Shown here in pieces: positions 13,724 through 25,900 of a stretch of 64,000 nucleotides of DNA (positions are counted from its first letter, which is position 1; every line of letters begins with the position of its first letter). Source of the DNA: Rhyacophila brunnea (lineage: Eukaryota > Arthropoda > Insecta > Trichoptera > Rhyacophilidae); assembly GCA_022495005.1 (NCBI GenBank), contig JAGYXB010001100.1:1550001-1614000 (forward strand), read 5' to 3'. The notes beneath the pieces are model-generated. The model had not been told where the DNA came from. It made no database searches and worked only from the letters and a program-made list of their open reading frames with translations. Made by a program: the position numbers and the translations under genes.

Positions 13724-16140
13724 CCGATGCGCCCCTCCCATATCAGCATTTAAACAATCAACATCCGTTTGGTTCAATCCAGATTGCAGAATATCAATTA
13801 ATTGTAAACTTGGTTCATTGTGTTCAGTTACATGCAATTTTTGACAATCCTGAATACCTCGTCCTAGAAACATGTCACGTTTATTGTTGTTTACATTAGA
13901 AAATTGTATACGTCCAGTACGTCCAGATTTTGTGAATCTGCGAGAGAACTGAAAAGTTTCTAAATTCTTCTATGACATGTTCTCTCCATGAGTGGGGTAT
14001 ATTATAATATAGCCTTGTAGCTGTGATGAAATTGTCCAGTGAATATTTTGACAAGGGAAAATGTATAGGAAATCATTATCGAAATCCCAATACATACACA
14101 TTGTCTTTTTGAAGAATTGTATTGTGAATATATATCTATCATTTCAACGTCCATTGAATCTGAATTTCAAATTGGACACTATTAAAATTGTCAAATAATT
14201 GCATGCTATAACAGCCTATGTCCTTTTTATTTTATTCTATCATACAAAGAGTATTTCACTCTCTTAAATATTATGTTCTATTTTTGAAATGCGCATTCAC
14301 AATTTCTCTTTCAGTGTTACCAATTTAGATAATCTTAATTTTTACATGAAAAAAATAACGCAATCTGGATTGGTTCATTTGTATGCCTAAAAATAAAATT
14401 ATAAATAGAACGCTACTCCATCGCCATAGTGCAAGCAAAAATGAAAATAGTACATTAATGGTTGCACGTAGTTTTCCAACACGGACTCTTCGCCTATGCC
14501 CTTATAAAAAGAAGTGATATTTTTGCATAGCATTTACGCGTAACAATAATTTACATAGTAATATAAAAAATAATGTGCGTTTGGTTTTTTTTAAATTCGG
14601 TTCTCAATTTTGACAATCGGTAATTTTGCATCTAATTGAAACAGTCACAGAATTTATTATCGAGTTTTGAATGTGTACAATAAAAAAAAAAAAACATGTA
14701 AGAATATTGTCAGTTCGATACTATTGTGAAGCACTAAATATTATATCAATTATAAAATTCAAAATGGCGGCACTCTACAACTTTACTCATCGCTTAAAAT
14801 GGCATTGACATTCACAATCTTCTACAGTCCCATTCAGACGGGAGCGTGGCATCTGTCATCTAATAAATCAGTCATCTTACAGATACAATTCATTCCTTCT
14901 CTTATACCAGTAACCTGCCAATAATGCATCCATTGATGACGCCAATAAGCTACCTTTTGGATGTGTAGCTACTCTAGTTTTATATCATGGTATATTTGTG
15001 AATTTGGAGCATCTTGAACATCTTCTTTCAAATAGCCATTTTAGTCAACTTAATCGTTTTGCATAACCATTTAGTACACTCAGATTTGAGACTTCAAATA
15101 TCAGCTGTTAAAAGGTGGCCATTTTTAATTTTACTCCTGGTATAGCCTCTCAATAGTGTTGCCAAAAGTCAATATTGATTGTATTTTGAATAGCTTGTTC
15201 ATAAAAACAGCTCTACAATATGTGTTCACGATTTCCTCTGTATTATAATTTACCATTAAATGAGATTCTCGTATTAATTGAATCGTCGGTATGCTTAAGT
15301 GAAGCGAGCGGTTCCCGTCGAACCGAAACATTTAAAAAACACCATACAATTTTAGTTAAGTGAGTCCGGCAGTCTTTGACTCGACTAATTTGATGGTAGC
15401 TTTTGTACGTTTTTTATAACATCCCCCGCCTTAATTATCCTGGTATGCTAATTTTTATAAGATTAATTAAATTATATGTCAGGCATTTTTATCATAACGA
15501 TAACGATTATATTATTATATAAATAGTGTATACATTGTTTTAATAATTTTAAATGAATATTATATATATTGTAATTTTTAATTTACCCATGGCAGCCATT
15601 CATTTTGTTTCACAATAGTATTTATTATTGAAACAATGCTACTTATGTTCAAGCGTTTTTTGATTTTTTTTTTTTTAGAGTAAGTAGTCTTAATTAAAAA
15701 GTATGTTTTTTTACACAAATTTTATTATTTTTAGATTTAGAATATAGACGATATCAACCATCCAACTAAAGTGATAAATAATTATATACATTTTGCTACT
15801 GCCTTTTATTTTATAACTATTATTACTAAATCACAATAAATAATTTTACGCCAATTCTTTTTTATATCTACAATTACAATTTAAAAAAGTTAAAATAGTA
15901 GTCTTCACTTCAATAAATACTATTATGTAGTCTGTTTAGTGTTATAACCAATTATATTGCGCTTTCAAAATCACAAGGTTGTATGTAACATTTTTTTATT
16001 ATTAATTTACCAGTGTTTATAAGTTTATATTATTAAGATTACTGTATCCCCGACACTCTTACATTATATAGAAAGTTAAGTAACATTATTTGAAAGTTAT
16101 ATATTATATCGTCATTCAATCTTATAAAATTCACAAATCC
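13724..16140 (+). other. l(2)gl 3' UTR and downstream spacer
   Basis: No further coding exon was recognised. Candidate poly(A) signals AATAAA occur at about 14393 and 14680; the second is followed directly by a run of A. Beyond about 15000 the sequence is plain AT-rich spacer. Confidence 0.45.
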
Positions 16141-16144
16141 CATT

Positions 16145-16446
16145 TTGTTTAAAAATGAATACACTACTGTCCGACAAAAAGAAATCGGCGATAACAGGAA
16201 GTCGCTGTAGTCGCATATAAAAGACTTCTCAGTGACGTACCTGTCGTGAGACATGTTTAAATAATGTATCAATAAACCAAAAATTTACTAATAATAATTC
16301 TAACATCACTCCTGATCATTTAGACATATTTTTACTATAAAAAGTTTCAAATTACGTAAATTGATGAATCCGTACACCACGGGAGCAATGATAAATTTTG
16401 GGGCGTTCTTTAACACATGGACAAGAAAAGAAGTTCTTGTTTGACT
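16145..16446 (-). repeat. Repeat family R3, copy 2
   Basis: Minus-strand copy of the family at 2238-2635; the segments TTTACGTAATTTGAAAC and GTCACTGAGAAGTCTT are recognisable. It directly abuts the MITE at 16447. Confidence 0.65.
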
Positions 16447-16810
16447 TTATACCCCGTTTACACGTGCATGGATTTACTGTTGACAGTAAGTATTATCATG
16501 GCGATAACAAGAAAATGTATCGGTAAATATGTTGGCATGATTACATGCAAGTTTGGAAACTTCTGAATTTTCATGCGACAGTAGGATTTTTTCAATCTAC
16601 ACCTGCGCAGTAGAACTATAGTGGCGAACCTACCGGCAAAATACGAACTACAAATAAATTTTCAGGTTGACCGATTTTCACTACCTGTCATATAGTACGA
16701 AATAGTACCATAAAATGACAACATCAAGTCTCGCTCACTCTTAAAGAATGAATTGGAGAGACAGTCGACACTTTTACGTGTAAACAGTTATTTTCACAAT
16801 AGTTTAAAAT
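16447..16810. mobile_element. MITE family M2, copy 1
   Basis: It starts CCCCGTTTACACGTGCATGG and is an inverted relative of 42090-42487, whose right end reads CCCTGTTTACACTGCATGG in reverse complement. Interior blocks such as GAAACTTCTGAATTTTCATG also match. The right boundary is approximate. Confidence 0.6.
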
Positions 16811-19800
16811 GCGCACTATTAGTAGTAGTAGCTATTAGTATTATCGAATGTGTCTTTCTTGCATCAAAAATCGCATAATAATTTGTGTCCTCACAAATAC
16901 CATTTCTATGGTGTGTTATTCCTTTTTCATTTTTTAATTTTCGGCCTAATTAACACAAAAATTAGACGTTTTATTCTGTTAGCTGAAAAATAATTTGTTG
17001 TTTTCTATTTGTGAGGCTTAGAAGACGGACTGACGATGTCATGTATACTTTAGGAGTAGGATCATACTGAAGTTCTGAAAGTAACATACAACCTTGTATT
17101 AGCTTAAGCAGCCGTTTGGAATATAATTTTCTTGTATAAAAACAATATTTATCACAATCTTTTTTGTACTAAAAATCATGTTGTGTTTTATTTTTAATCA
17201 TATTAATCATTGCATTATGTACATTCAATTAATAAGAAATCATTTTAATCAATGTTTATAATCATTTTGTGACATAATTTATCGTATTAATATTCCTGGT
17301 GTCTTCTTTTATACATATTTAATACAGTAACTATTGATTTTGCCGTAGATCATAGAGATATAAATAAATGTCATTCAAGTACCATTTAGCAGTTTCCCAA
17401 ACTTAAAAAAAAATCTGTCTCAACTAATAAAATGTGTATTTCTGCAAATATTTATGTAACTGTGTAATAATTTTAAAAAAAACCAGCTCGGAAGTGAAAT
17501 TATAAATCAGTAAAATTAAAAATAATAGCTTAATGAGAAAGATAAGGCTGGTGTTGTGCTTCCTACCTACCAATTTGTTTATATTAAGCTCTATAATATT
17601 TGTCTTATTGCCCGTGTGTTCTTGGAACCATTAATAGTTCCGGATACCTCCAGCACTCATTTGGGAAACTAAATTTTAGATTTTTCGAAAATATTCAATA
17701 ATACATTGAACTTAACGAAAGTTCCGGTTGTCTTTTTATAGTCTGTCAGTCGATTTGATCTCGAAATAGAAAAAAAAATTTAGTTTACAGTCAATGTTGC
17801 CAGTTGGCAAATAATTATTATTATACCTGATCGCTCCGTATATTCTGCCAAATGTTGTGGAATTATGTTGTTATACTAAAACTTTGAAAAATGCAGCGTA
17901 ATAAAATAAATTAAATTATCTTTAAATTCTGTTATATTATTGTGTTTTTGTTTCTTCAAAGGTGTAAAGCAATTTGCAATTTGCAAGTGGACGTATTGTA
18001 CAAGCCGATAACTTTCTAATTTAAATCTACCGATTCATAATATCCCAATCTCATTAAAGGAAATTTGGCTTTTTATCATTCTCATAAGTTGTAGTTCTAA
18101 TTTGTCTTGATAATATCACTTTAAATTAATTTCCTTGTGTTAAAATGAAAATCTAAATAATATATTTTTGTACGTACTACTTTTTTTTACCATTTTATTG
18201 GTTAAATTTACTTTTTCAATCACATTCCTTCTTAAAGCTACTATTATATTGATTCTTTCACGTTTTATTATACAATATTATGTACAGTCACTATACTATT
18301 ATCATAGGCTTTTTTTTACATAATATTATTATAAAATATATCCTTCATGCTTTTAATTTTTAATCATTTAGTAAAAGTATTACCATTATTGAATTATAAT
18401 TGTATTTCTCCCGTGAATGGCAATTCTCTTAATAATGTTTCTGTTGTCATACTTTTGAATCAATACGAATTATCATGTTGTACCATTAAAATATTGGAAA
18501 TAGTTTTTGAAAAGTTATCGTCCCCTCCCCCCGTAGGTAGGTATTTTTTATTGTTTGATATATTTATAAGCGAATTTTTATTGAAATGTAACACAATGTA
18601 AGTTTTTATCATGACATTGTTGAAAAAAAAAATGGAAGAAAACCACAATTATTATATTGTTTTTATATTAACATTGTCACAATAAAATAAAAGTCTATTT
18701 CTGACAAATTATTTCTTTCATTTATTTACCTGCCACTGACTACATCCAATATCCAATGTGTGTTACATTTGATGGGTTTTTTTCCATATATTATGTATGG
18801 TTAAAATCTAACAAGAAATACATACATATTTTACATATAATTTCGCACCAATGTATAAATAGATCAAAACTTCCAAACTCGTAGAGCACACGAAAAAAAT
18901 AAAGACCAAAAACAAATTGTCAATATTCACACCAGTGTCGAATTCCCAGCTTTAAGGGGGGACATGCTCGTCGGTCAAAATTGAGTTTTTATTGTATTTT
19001 CAAACCATGATCCTGGACACTCCTTAAGCGTTGTAGATAATCTATTTATATAATTTTGAAGCCTTATTATCCTTTATAGTTATTTTAAACATTTGATGAC
19101 TGCATAAAGTATTTTTGTTACATAAAATAGTATTTTTTAAGCCTCTCGCTCTAATGTTTTAGAATATAGTCATATTTCGGTACATAACTGTGCAGTGGTG
19201 TTAAGATTTTTTACGTTTATTAATTTTTAAACGCATTTATGAAACCATTAGTATAATTTTTGTAAAATATTCACAATAAAAAATTATATTGATAATCTCT
19301 GTGATCCCAAATTTGACAAGAATTAGGCATTTTATTATTCAAAAAATCGGCAAGATTAACACATTTGAAGATGATTCTAAAGATACTTATTATAAGCTAT
19401 GTCTTTGACTATTCAAGTGTGATAAACATCTGACGAATAATGATTGCTTTATAATAATTATTGACCTAAGAATAAGGTAGTGTTTTTTTGAAATACGCCA
19501 TTTCTTTTGTCATTCCCTAGTGGTTAAGCTACAACATACGGCCGTAGCCATAAATTGACAAACTATAATTAAAGTAGGGAGTAAAATTATGTTAACGCGC
19601 GTGTTTACAGAGTGTGTGTTTTTCAGAACATTACACGGATGTCAAAGGCAAACTTTGACATGTTGTTGGGAATGGTAAAAAGAAAGATAGAAAAACAAAA
19701 TACTCGTTTATTAAGGGAGGCGATACCGCCCGAAGTAAATTTGGCTATCACCCTTCGGTATTTGGCTGCCTATCGGTGATTCCTTCATGTCGCTTATGTA

Positions 19801-19930
19801 TTTATTTAAAGTATCAAAGCAGTTTATTTCGATAATGCTTGCAGAGGTGCTAAAAAGCTATAGGTAGGTAGGTAATTGAATGTTAGAAAGATTACGCCAA
19901 GGTAATTGGTTTATTGATATCTATAAGTAG
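16811..19930. other. Intergenic AT-rich stretch
   Basis: No exon, RNA gene or clear element boundary was recognised. The 84- and 62-codon frames near 18347-18648 are overlapping antisense frames without domains. A C-rich CCCCTCCCCCCG patch lies near 18521. Confidence 0.4.
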
Positions 19931-19989
19931 GTACCTACATAATACGACACATCAATACTACAACTAGATAATATATACAATACAACAGT

Positions 19990-20175
19990 GACTCGTATGC
20001 GAACCACGAGGGTTCATGTTTGCTGTCAGCCCCAGCTCCACTCTTTGTTTCCTTAGTCTTGTGGAACTCCTTAACCCCTGATATCGACATGCCAATTGAC
20101 CCATATACAAACCACGAGGGTTCATGCATGTTGTCAGCCCAAGCGCCACTCTTCGTTTCCTTTGTTTTATGGTAC
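19990..20175 (-). pseudogene. Two tandem copies of a MADF/Myb-SANT-like protein fragment
   Basis: A 108-bp unit (AACCACGAGGGTTCATG at 20002 and again at 20110) is repeated in tandem. On the minus strand both units read a similar peptide with KTKETKSGAGAD and HEPSWFAYES. The KSGAG...PSWxxY pattern resembles the segment after the MADF (Myb/SANT-like) domain of insect proteins, including those carried by PIF/Harbinger transposons. It is short and isolated, so it is treated as a remnant. Confidence 0.45.
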
Positions 20176-21400
20176 TCCTTGGAAAAGTAGGATCTTAAGC
20201 TTTTTATTTTATTTTTAACCCTAAAACTGACATTCCAAACTTTCCTGCCAATAATATGTAGGTATCATTGCGCTTCAGTTTGTTCGTATAGTCTTTATGG
20301 TTATATCCCATAATGCGCAATGTGCCCTTACTCCTCAATACAATCCATTGTCATCATTTCAGTCGACATTTTGCAAAAAATCGTAATATTTCAATACTAA
20401 CATGCATCCAATATGATCAAATAGACTCAAATAAATATATTTATTGGCAACGACAACTGACAACCAACTGCACGAACGACCCGAATCTTACCGAAAAAAT
20501 ACGAAGCTGCTGGGGTGTTGAACAGAAATCCAAGGCGGTCGGATCGCAGTGCGCTAGTACTTTCATCAAAAAATGGCGGCCATTTTCAAACCGATTTGAG
20601 GGCCGGCGACGCATGCCATGTGTTCAATTCGTGAGACGTATGGATAAGTCCCGAGTGTAAACTTGGCTAATGGTGTTTTTTTCCCCCTCTTTTGTATTTA
20701 CTTCATAACCTGTTGGTTGTAATATAAAATAAGCTGATTTTGAAGCCAGAATCTGCAACTTTTGGTTGACATGTTTTTTTATAAAATCAATATTTTTGAA
20801 AATAATTAAATAACATCGATGTTTGATGCGTGTAAATGATGATTACAATCAATAATGTACAACCCGCAGCTCGCAGCTTTTAATGTTTATTTTTTTTATA
20901 GTTTTCCTCTAGTAAAATTTTAGACAATTGGGTTGTAAGCAACAAAATATGACTTAATAAAACAACATTTTTCTTATTTTTGCAGTAATTTATTAATATA
21001 GAATTATACAAAATATTACAAAAAATTTATTCGACTATCTTGGACCTCAAACTAAAAAATAAAAGCTAAATTGCATTTCAACACAAAAAAAAAAAACGGT
21101 GGAAAACGTAACTGACGTTGGTTGCAATGTTTCACCATATCTAATTCAGCGTCATCGCAATTTGTGTTACAACGTTATTCCACTGTATAGTTAAACCATT
21201 GGTCATTCCGCAGTAAGCAAGGACTCGTAAAACTCTTGATATTCCAAAGGTATATTATATACTAACACATCAAGATCAGATTATTTTTCTTTTTTCGACA
21301 GTCATTTGCGTGGAGCCTCTCATACCCAAAATCTTTCATATTCTCAAAAAAAAATATTCCCATACAATGCTAGTTGTACATTTTTCCATTTATCAAAAGA
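20176..21400. other. Intergenic, unassigned
   Basis: Contains a GC-richer island at about 20460-20650 inside a 115-codon frame (20313-20660) with no recognisable domain, and AT-rich sequence after it. The motif ACGTTATTCCACTG at about 21171 recurs as ATGTTATTCCACTG at about 21583, which may mark the ends of an old element. Confidence 0.35.
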
Positions 21401-21520
21401 TGAGGTAATTTAGCTGGTACATTATAACCTTTTCTGCTAGCGTATGGCTTTCCGGCATTCCTGAGAATTTTGTTCTTCACATCCCTCTACTTTTCCATAC
21501 TTATTTTGTTGTTTTTACCC
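21400..21520 (-). pseudogene. Fragment of a transposon-associated protein
   Basis: The minus strand translates to KNKILRNAGKPYASRKG followed by YNVPAK. An RNxGxxYxxxKGxxVPA pattern is common in an insect repeat-associated protein family of uncertain role. The piece is short and interrupted upstream by a stop. Confidence 0.35.
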
Positions 21521-21905
21521 TTATAAGTTTTGAAGCACCGAGACTCATCACAATAATATCACCACGGTCCGTCATCTCACAATGTTATTCCACTGACTGT
21601 CAAACTTTCACGATAGTTTTGCCGTGAAAAAAAAATCCTAGAGTAACTTTTTATAGATCAAACTGTCCGGAAGCTACAGTAAAACGTTTTTTCATTGAAG
21701 TCAACTTGGCCCGTTTTGTTGGTTACAATGTTTTCCAGGTGACCTACACAATAATTGTTGCAGTATAATCTATTAATACCAGACGATTTTTTTAATTCTA
21801 CCAATATACACACTGCCAATGTATTTGCCTTTTGGTGAGTGCACATACCACATAGTGCCTGAAGATACCGAAACCCGGGTCGCAAACAATGTCTCAAATG
21901 GAATA

Positions 21906-22533
21906 CAGTTCTCTCTCAGTAATCCGTCAACCCAAAAACCAGACAAGTGTCCAATTAGTGAAAGCGGTGGATTATAGTGCATACATACAAAATATGGTAA
22001 AAATTAAAACAGGTACCTATTTCGTAAAAATTAGTTTTTTTTTTAGAGAAATTTGTACTAGCAAATTACGGTTTTATTTATAATCAAAATCAAGTCTTTA
22101 CTAAATTATAAATATTTATAAACTAAGTTTATTAACCAAATATTAAACAGTAAATCACTTGACACAACCAGTTGTTCAGTGAGGCAGATATTCTGGAATG
22201 GCTTAGGATTCCTGGCTTTCCCTATGACCAAAAGCTTCAGTTTGTGTGTCCCGGTTGCATTGGAGCACGGCATAATTGTGATGCGGTCCTTGGGCACTGT
22301 CCTCCCTAGTAGGTACATTACTTTCTTTGCGATGAACGTATGTTTTACGAAGGAGAAGTTTCCAAAATAAACCCGTGTCATCTGCGTTGTATACTTGTAC
22401 GCAGCGGACTACTGAATTTGACAATCGAATACCGGCGAATTATAGAGCTTGATTTTGTGCTTTCAACTAGTAAAGTTAACAGTGGATTATAGTAGTTGTC
22501 GGATAATCGAGCGGCGGATTACTGAGTGTACTG
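21906..22533 (-). mobile_element. Tigger-like element T1 with transposase remnant
   Basis: Bounded by TA at both ends (21904-21905, 22534-22535). Ends start CAGTTCTCTCTCAGTAATCC and, reversed, CAGTACACTCAGTAATCCGC. On the minus strand 22106-22424 carries transposase pieces in shifted frames: VYNADDTGLFWKLLLRKTY, then PKDRITIMPCSNATGTHKLK, then LVIGKARNPKPF. This is the DDE core of jerky/Tigger (pogo) transposases, with the usual D-E-T written D-D-T here. It is deleted and frameshifted. Confidence 0.85.
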
Positions 22534-22768
22534 TAGTACAAAACTTAAAACGCAGGTCTGAAATTTAATGTTTTAAGTACAAAAAGGTTCAACAAGGGTG
22601 CACACTCCCTTTTAACATTTATAGAGAACATAAATTATAATGCGCAGGTCGCTCGAGAGCTGGAAAAGAACAGTACAGCCAAAGAGTATATCAGATAAAC
22701 AAATTATGTTAGTTTGGTATAAAGTATACACCATTAATTAATTGTTTTATTTTTTATTTGTGTGAATT

Positions 22769-22957
22769 GGTACTGTTCGGTTAAAGCGGATACAGCGGAA
22801 AACGCATTTTGAAAATAGCCGATAAACTGGATTATTTGTTAGTTTGGGTTAGTTTAGGTTAGGTTAGGTTTGGTTAGGTTAACCTAACAAATAATCCAGT
22901 TTATCGGCTATTTTCAAAATGCGTTTTCCGCTGTATCCGCTTTAACCGAACAGTACC
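22769..22957. mobile_element. Palindromic MITE family P, copy 1, with 8-bp TSD
   Basis: A 189-bp almost perfect palindrome: the left arm starts GGTACTGTTCGGTTAAAGCG and the right arm is its reverse complement, with TTAGG-type repeats at the apex. Perfect 8-bp duplications TGTGAATT lie at 22761-22768 and 22958-22965. It sits 3 nt past the target duplication from the ZAD-B stop codon and so falls inside the ZAD-B 3' UTR. The 8-bp TSD points to hAT-type mobilisation. Confidence 0.9.
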
Positions 22958-22968
22958 TGTGAATTTTT

Positions 22969-25900
22969 TTAATCACTTGATTTATCCATCTTGTTCTCGT
23001 GGGCAGTTTTTTCATGTCTGTTCCGATGCTCCGTGCGGCGAAACATCACACCGCAGTATTTGCATGGATGTTTCTTTACAGTCGTGTGCGCTGAGATTAT
23101 GTGAGTTCTTAGGCGCCTGCAAAAATTACAAGACTATGAACGTTATCCAATAATTGATATCAATATGCATGAGCAGACTTGCAAACTCAATGATTCACAC
23201 CGATTGTCCGGAGCAATCGTCAATCTTAAATTGCATGTAATGATTTATGACTAAACAACTAATGCACGGAGTTTTGATTTTTACCAGCTATTGGAAATAA
23301 TCGGTTACAACAAAATATTATTTTAATTGTATTCGATTGCGTTAGCTAACAACACATGCTCCTCATAATATAATTATTATGTATTGTGAAAATAATTCCT
23401 CATTTGTATTATAATTTATTTTCTGTTTATGTTAATTCCTGAAATCGAAGAAGCATTTTCTGAAGTGTTTTTGGATCAAGATTTTCCCGATAAAACTCAT
23501 ATAATACCACAAAAAAATACAATACACTGAAGTCCCTTTTCACATGATTTTTTTTTGCACGATTTCGAAATAACACGGTGCAAAGCCATCAACTCTGAAT
23601 GCATCTTGGTGACCAATTTGGGCAGAAAGTGTTAAAACATAGTGAATGATTTTTGTTACCTTTCATTTTTTAAACCGTCACACCGTCAAATGGGGCGTCA
23701 TTGAAATCGAGGGACTACTTTGATACTTTGAACATGTTTTGAAATTGGCAACCAATGACATTAATATGGACGAAGCATCTAGAAAATAAAATGACACTCA
23801 CTTTGTGTCGAGTCTGCCGGATGGCGAAATTCATATTTTAATATCGGTATCCTACGCTCAAATGAACATTCTGCTTGTAAGCGGTCTGGCGACACCGCTG
23901 GGTCTGCCCATATAAAATTTCTGACTGTCAGGTTTCGACTCCACCGTTATTATTGTGTTACAAAATGCCAATGTGCCTAGTTAAAAATTGTAAAAAAATC
24001 TACTAAACACTCCAAGAAAGATGGGATATCACTTTGCATGTGTTAGTATTATTTATTATTTAGAAAATGCCATTTTAAGATATTGATGAATGTTTATTCA
24101 ATGCAATTGAATGACAGGAACCATTGGACAGTCAGTCGCCTGCGATTCGCTGGGCTCACTTGCGTCTAATCTCCGTGAAGTCGTAAGTAACTGAGAATCT
24201 GTTTCTAACGCAATGAGTCATGACACTAATACGCCATTACAATAAAGGTTATATTACTATAAATTCTCGAAGCTTGTATCGCATAATGGAAACGGATACG
24301 TCATATGGTCACGTGACATCTACCTATACATCTGTGAATGACTTTCATGTACAATTTCTCGTGCGCGCCGGGTATGAAGTGAGTTGTCCATTTAATATGT
24401 CATTGTTGGCAACACAGTACCCACCGTAACGGTATGATTATAAGTTACCACTCTACTATAAAAGATACATCTTTGGTCTACTTGTCAAACTACAAATACG
24501 GTAATTAAGTGTCCGATTTGTTGTATATCGGAATCCGTAAACATCAAGGTGAATTTGGTGTCTTATTTGAAGAGCTATAAAATGTGAGTACCCTTTTATT
24601 AATATCGTATTAATCCAATTATTATTCAAATACTATAGTGATATCACTATTTCTTTTTCATATTTTAAATTCAAATTTATTGAGGCGAAGTACACTTTTG
24701 TGTAACATGCTGATTTAGAGTATGGGGCGTCATTGATACGGGGTATCAAAGTCACCCCCACACCTAATACCTATACTGAAGATGGTGTAGTTGCTAAATT
24801 TTAAGAATATTCTTGCGATTTCTTTTTAATTTCAATTCCAATTTCAATACAATTTAAGTGTTGGTTAGTTTTTAAAATACAGTTCAACCCTGCCTAAGGC
24901 AAACCATAATATTTTTTATCTTTAATATATTAGGTATGGTTTGCCTTAGAGGTGGGGTTTAACTGTATTTTAGAAACTAACCAACACCACGTGCAATTTG
25001 TATTCTTAGTTTGATAATAATAAATAAGTATGATTGACAAAGTTTCGTGTGCACTATTTACATATGTGGGATCTCTACAGTCTACCTCCACTCTTCGTCA
25101 CTGTCTTGTATATATTCATAAAGCGATAATCAAAGGTAAAAGAATTCGATGGTCTAATGTTAATACCCCGTATCTGACCTATATGACGAAAATGACTTTT
25201 TGACATACAAATAATTACAAGATAAAAAGAACTTTTTATATACCACGTTTTTAAATTTTCTGTTGAATCATATAAACTTGACAATTCTATGTACCTATTA
25301 ATAAATACTTTTTTTGTACTTGATAGAAATACTGAATAAATATAGAATACAGAAATGTCATTTTGACATTTCATATTGATTTCCATAGTAATGCACGTAT
25401 ATATTAATAATTTAGTTGCTAGGACCCCAGACCCCCCTAGCAACCAATAATAGTGTTTTACTTTTTACGAATTTTTTTCCGAAACATACAAAACAGAATT
25501 AACTGAAAATGAATTCAATTCTGCTTAAATATGGCTAAAAGTATTAAAAGAATGCATTGTCGTTGTGTTCTGATATATTCTGAAAGTTTCAAATGTCTAG
25601 CTAGTCGGGAAGTTAGTTAAAAATCTTCAATCGTCCAATACAAATCTTTGACAAACAAGAAAAAAATTTTACTGGACAAACAAAAATACGAGCTAATAAA
25701 AACGTGGTAAAAACAACAAAAATACTGCCAATCAACTGCGAAATTCCCGTATCTGTAGTTACTTTAACAAAAATGATACAGCCATTTTAGTAATTTCCCG
25801 TATCCGAATATTGCAGGATAAACCTGTAATAGCTCGTATCTTGTGTCTAAGCTGTCAAGCGTGTTGCATGACGTGTGTTTAATTCAGCTTCAAAATTCAA

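Noticed and set aside
20313..20660. 115-codon plus-strand frame in a GC-richer patch
   Set aside because: No domain, no splice partners, and length expected by chance for a GC-richer patch.
23691..24765. Element bounded by two ATGGGGCGTCATTGA words
   Set aside because: The words are in direct, not inverted, orientation and no matching ends or target duplication could be found.
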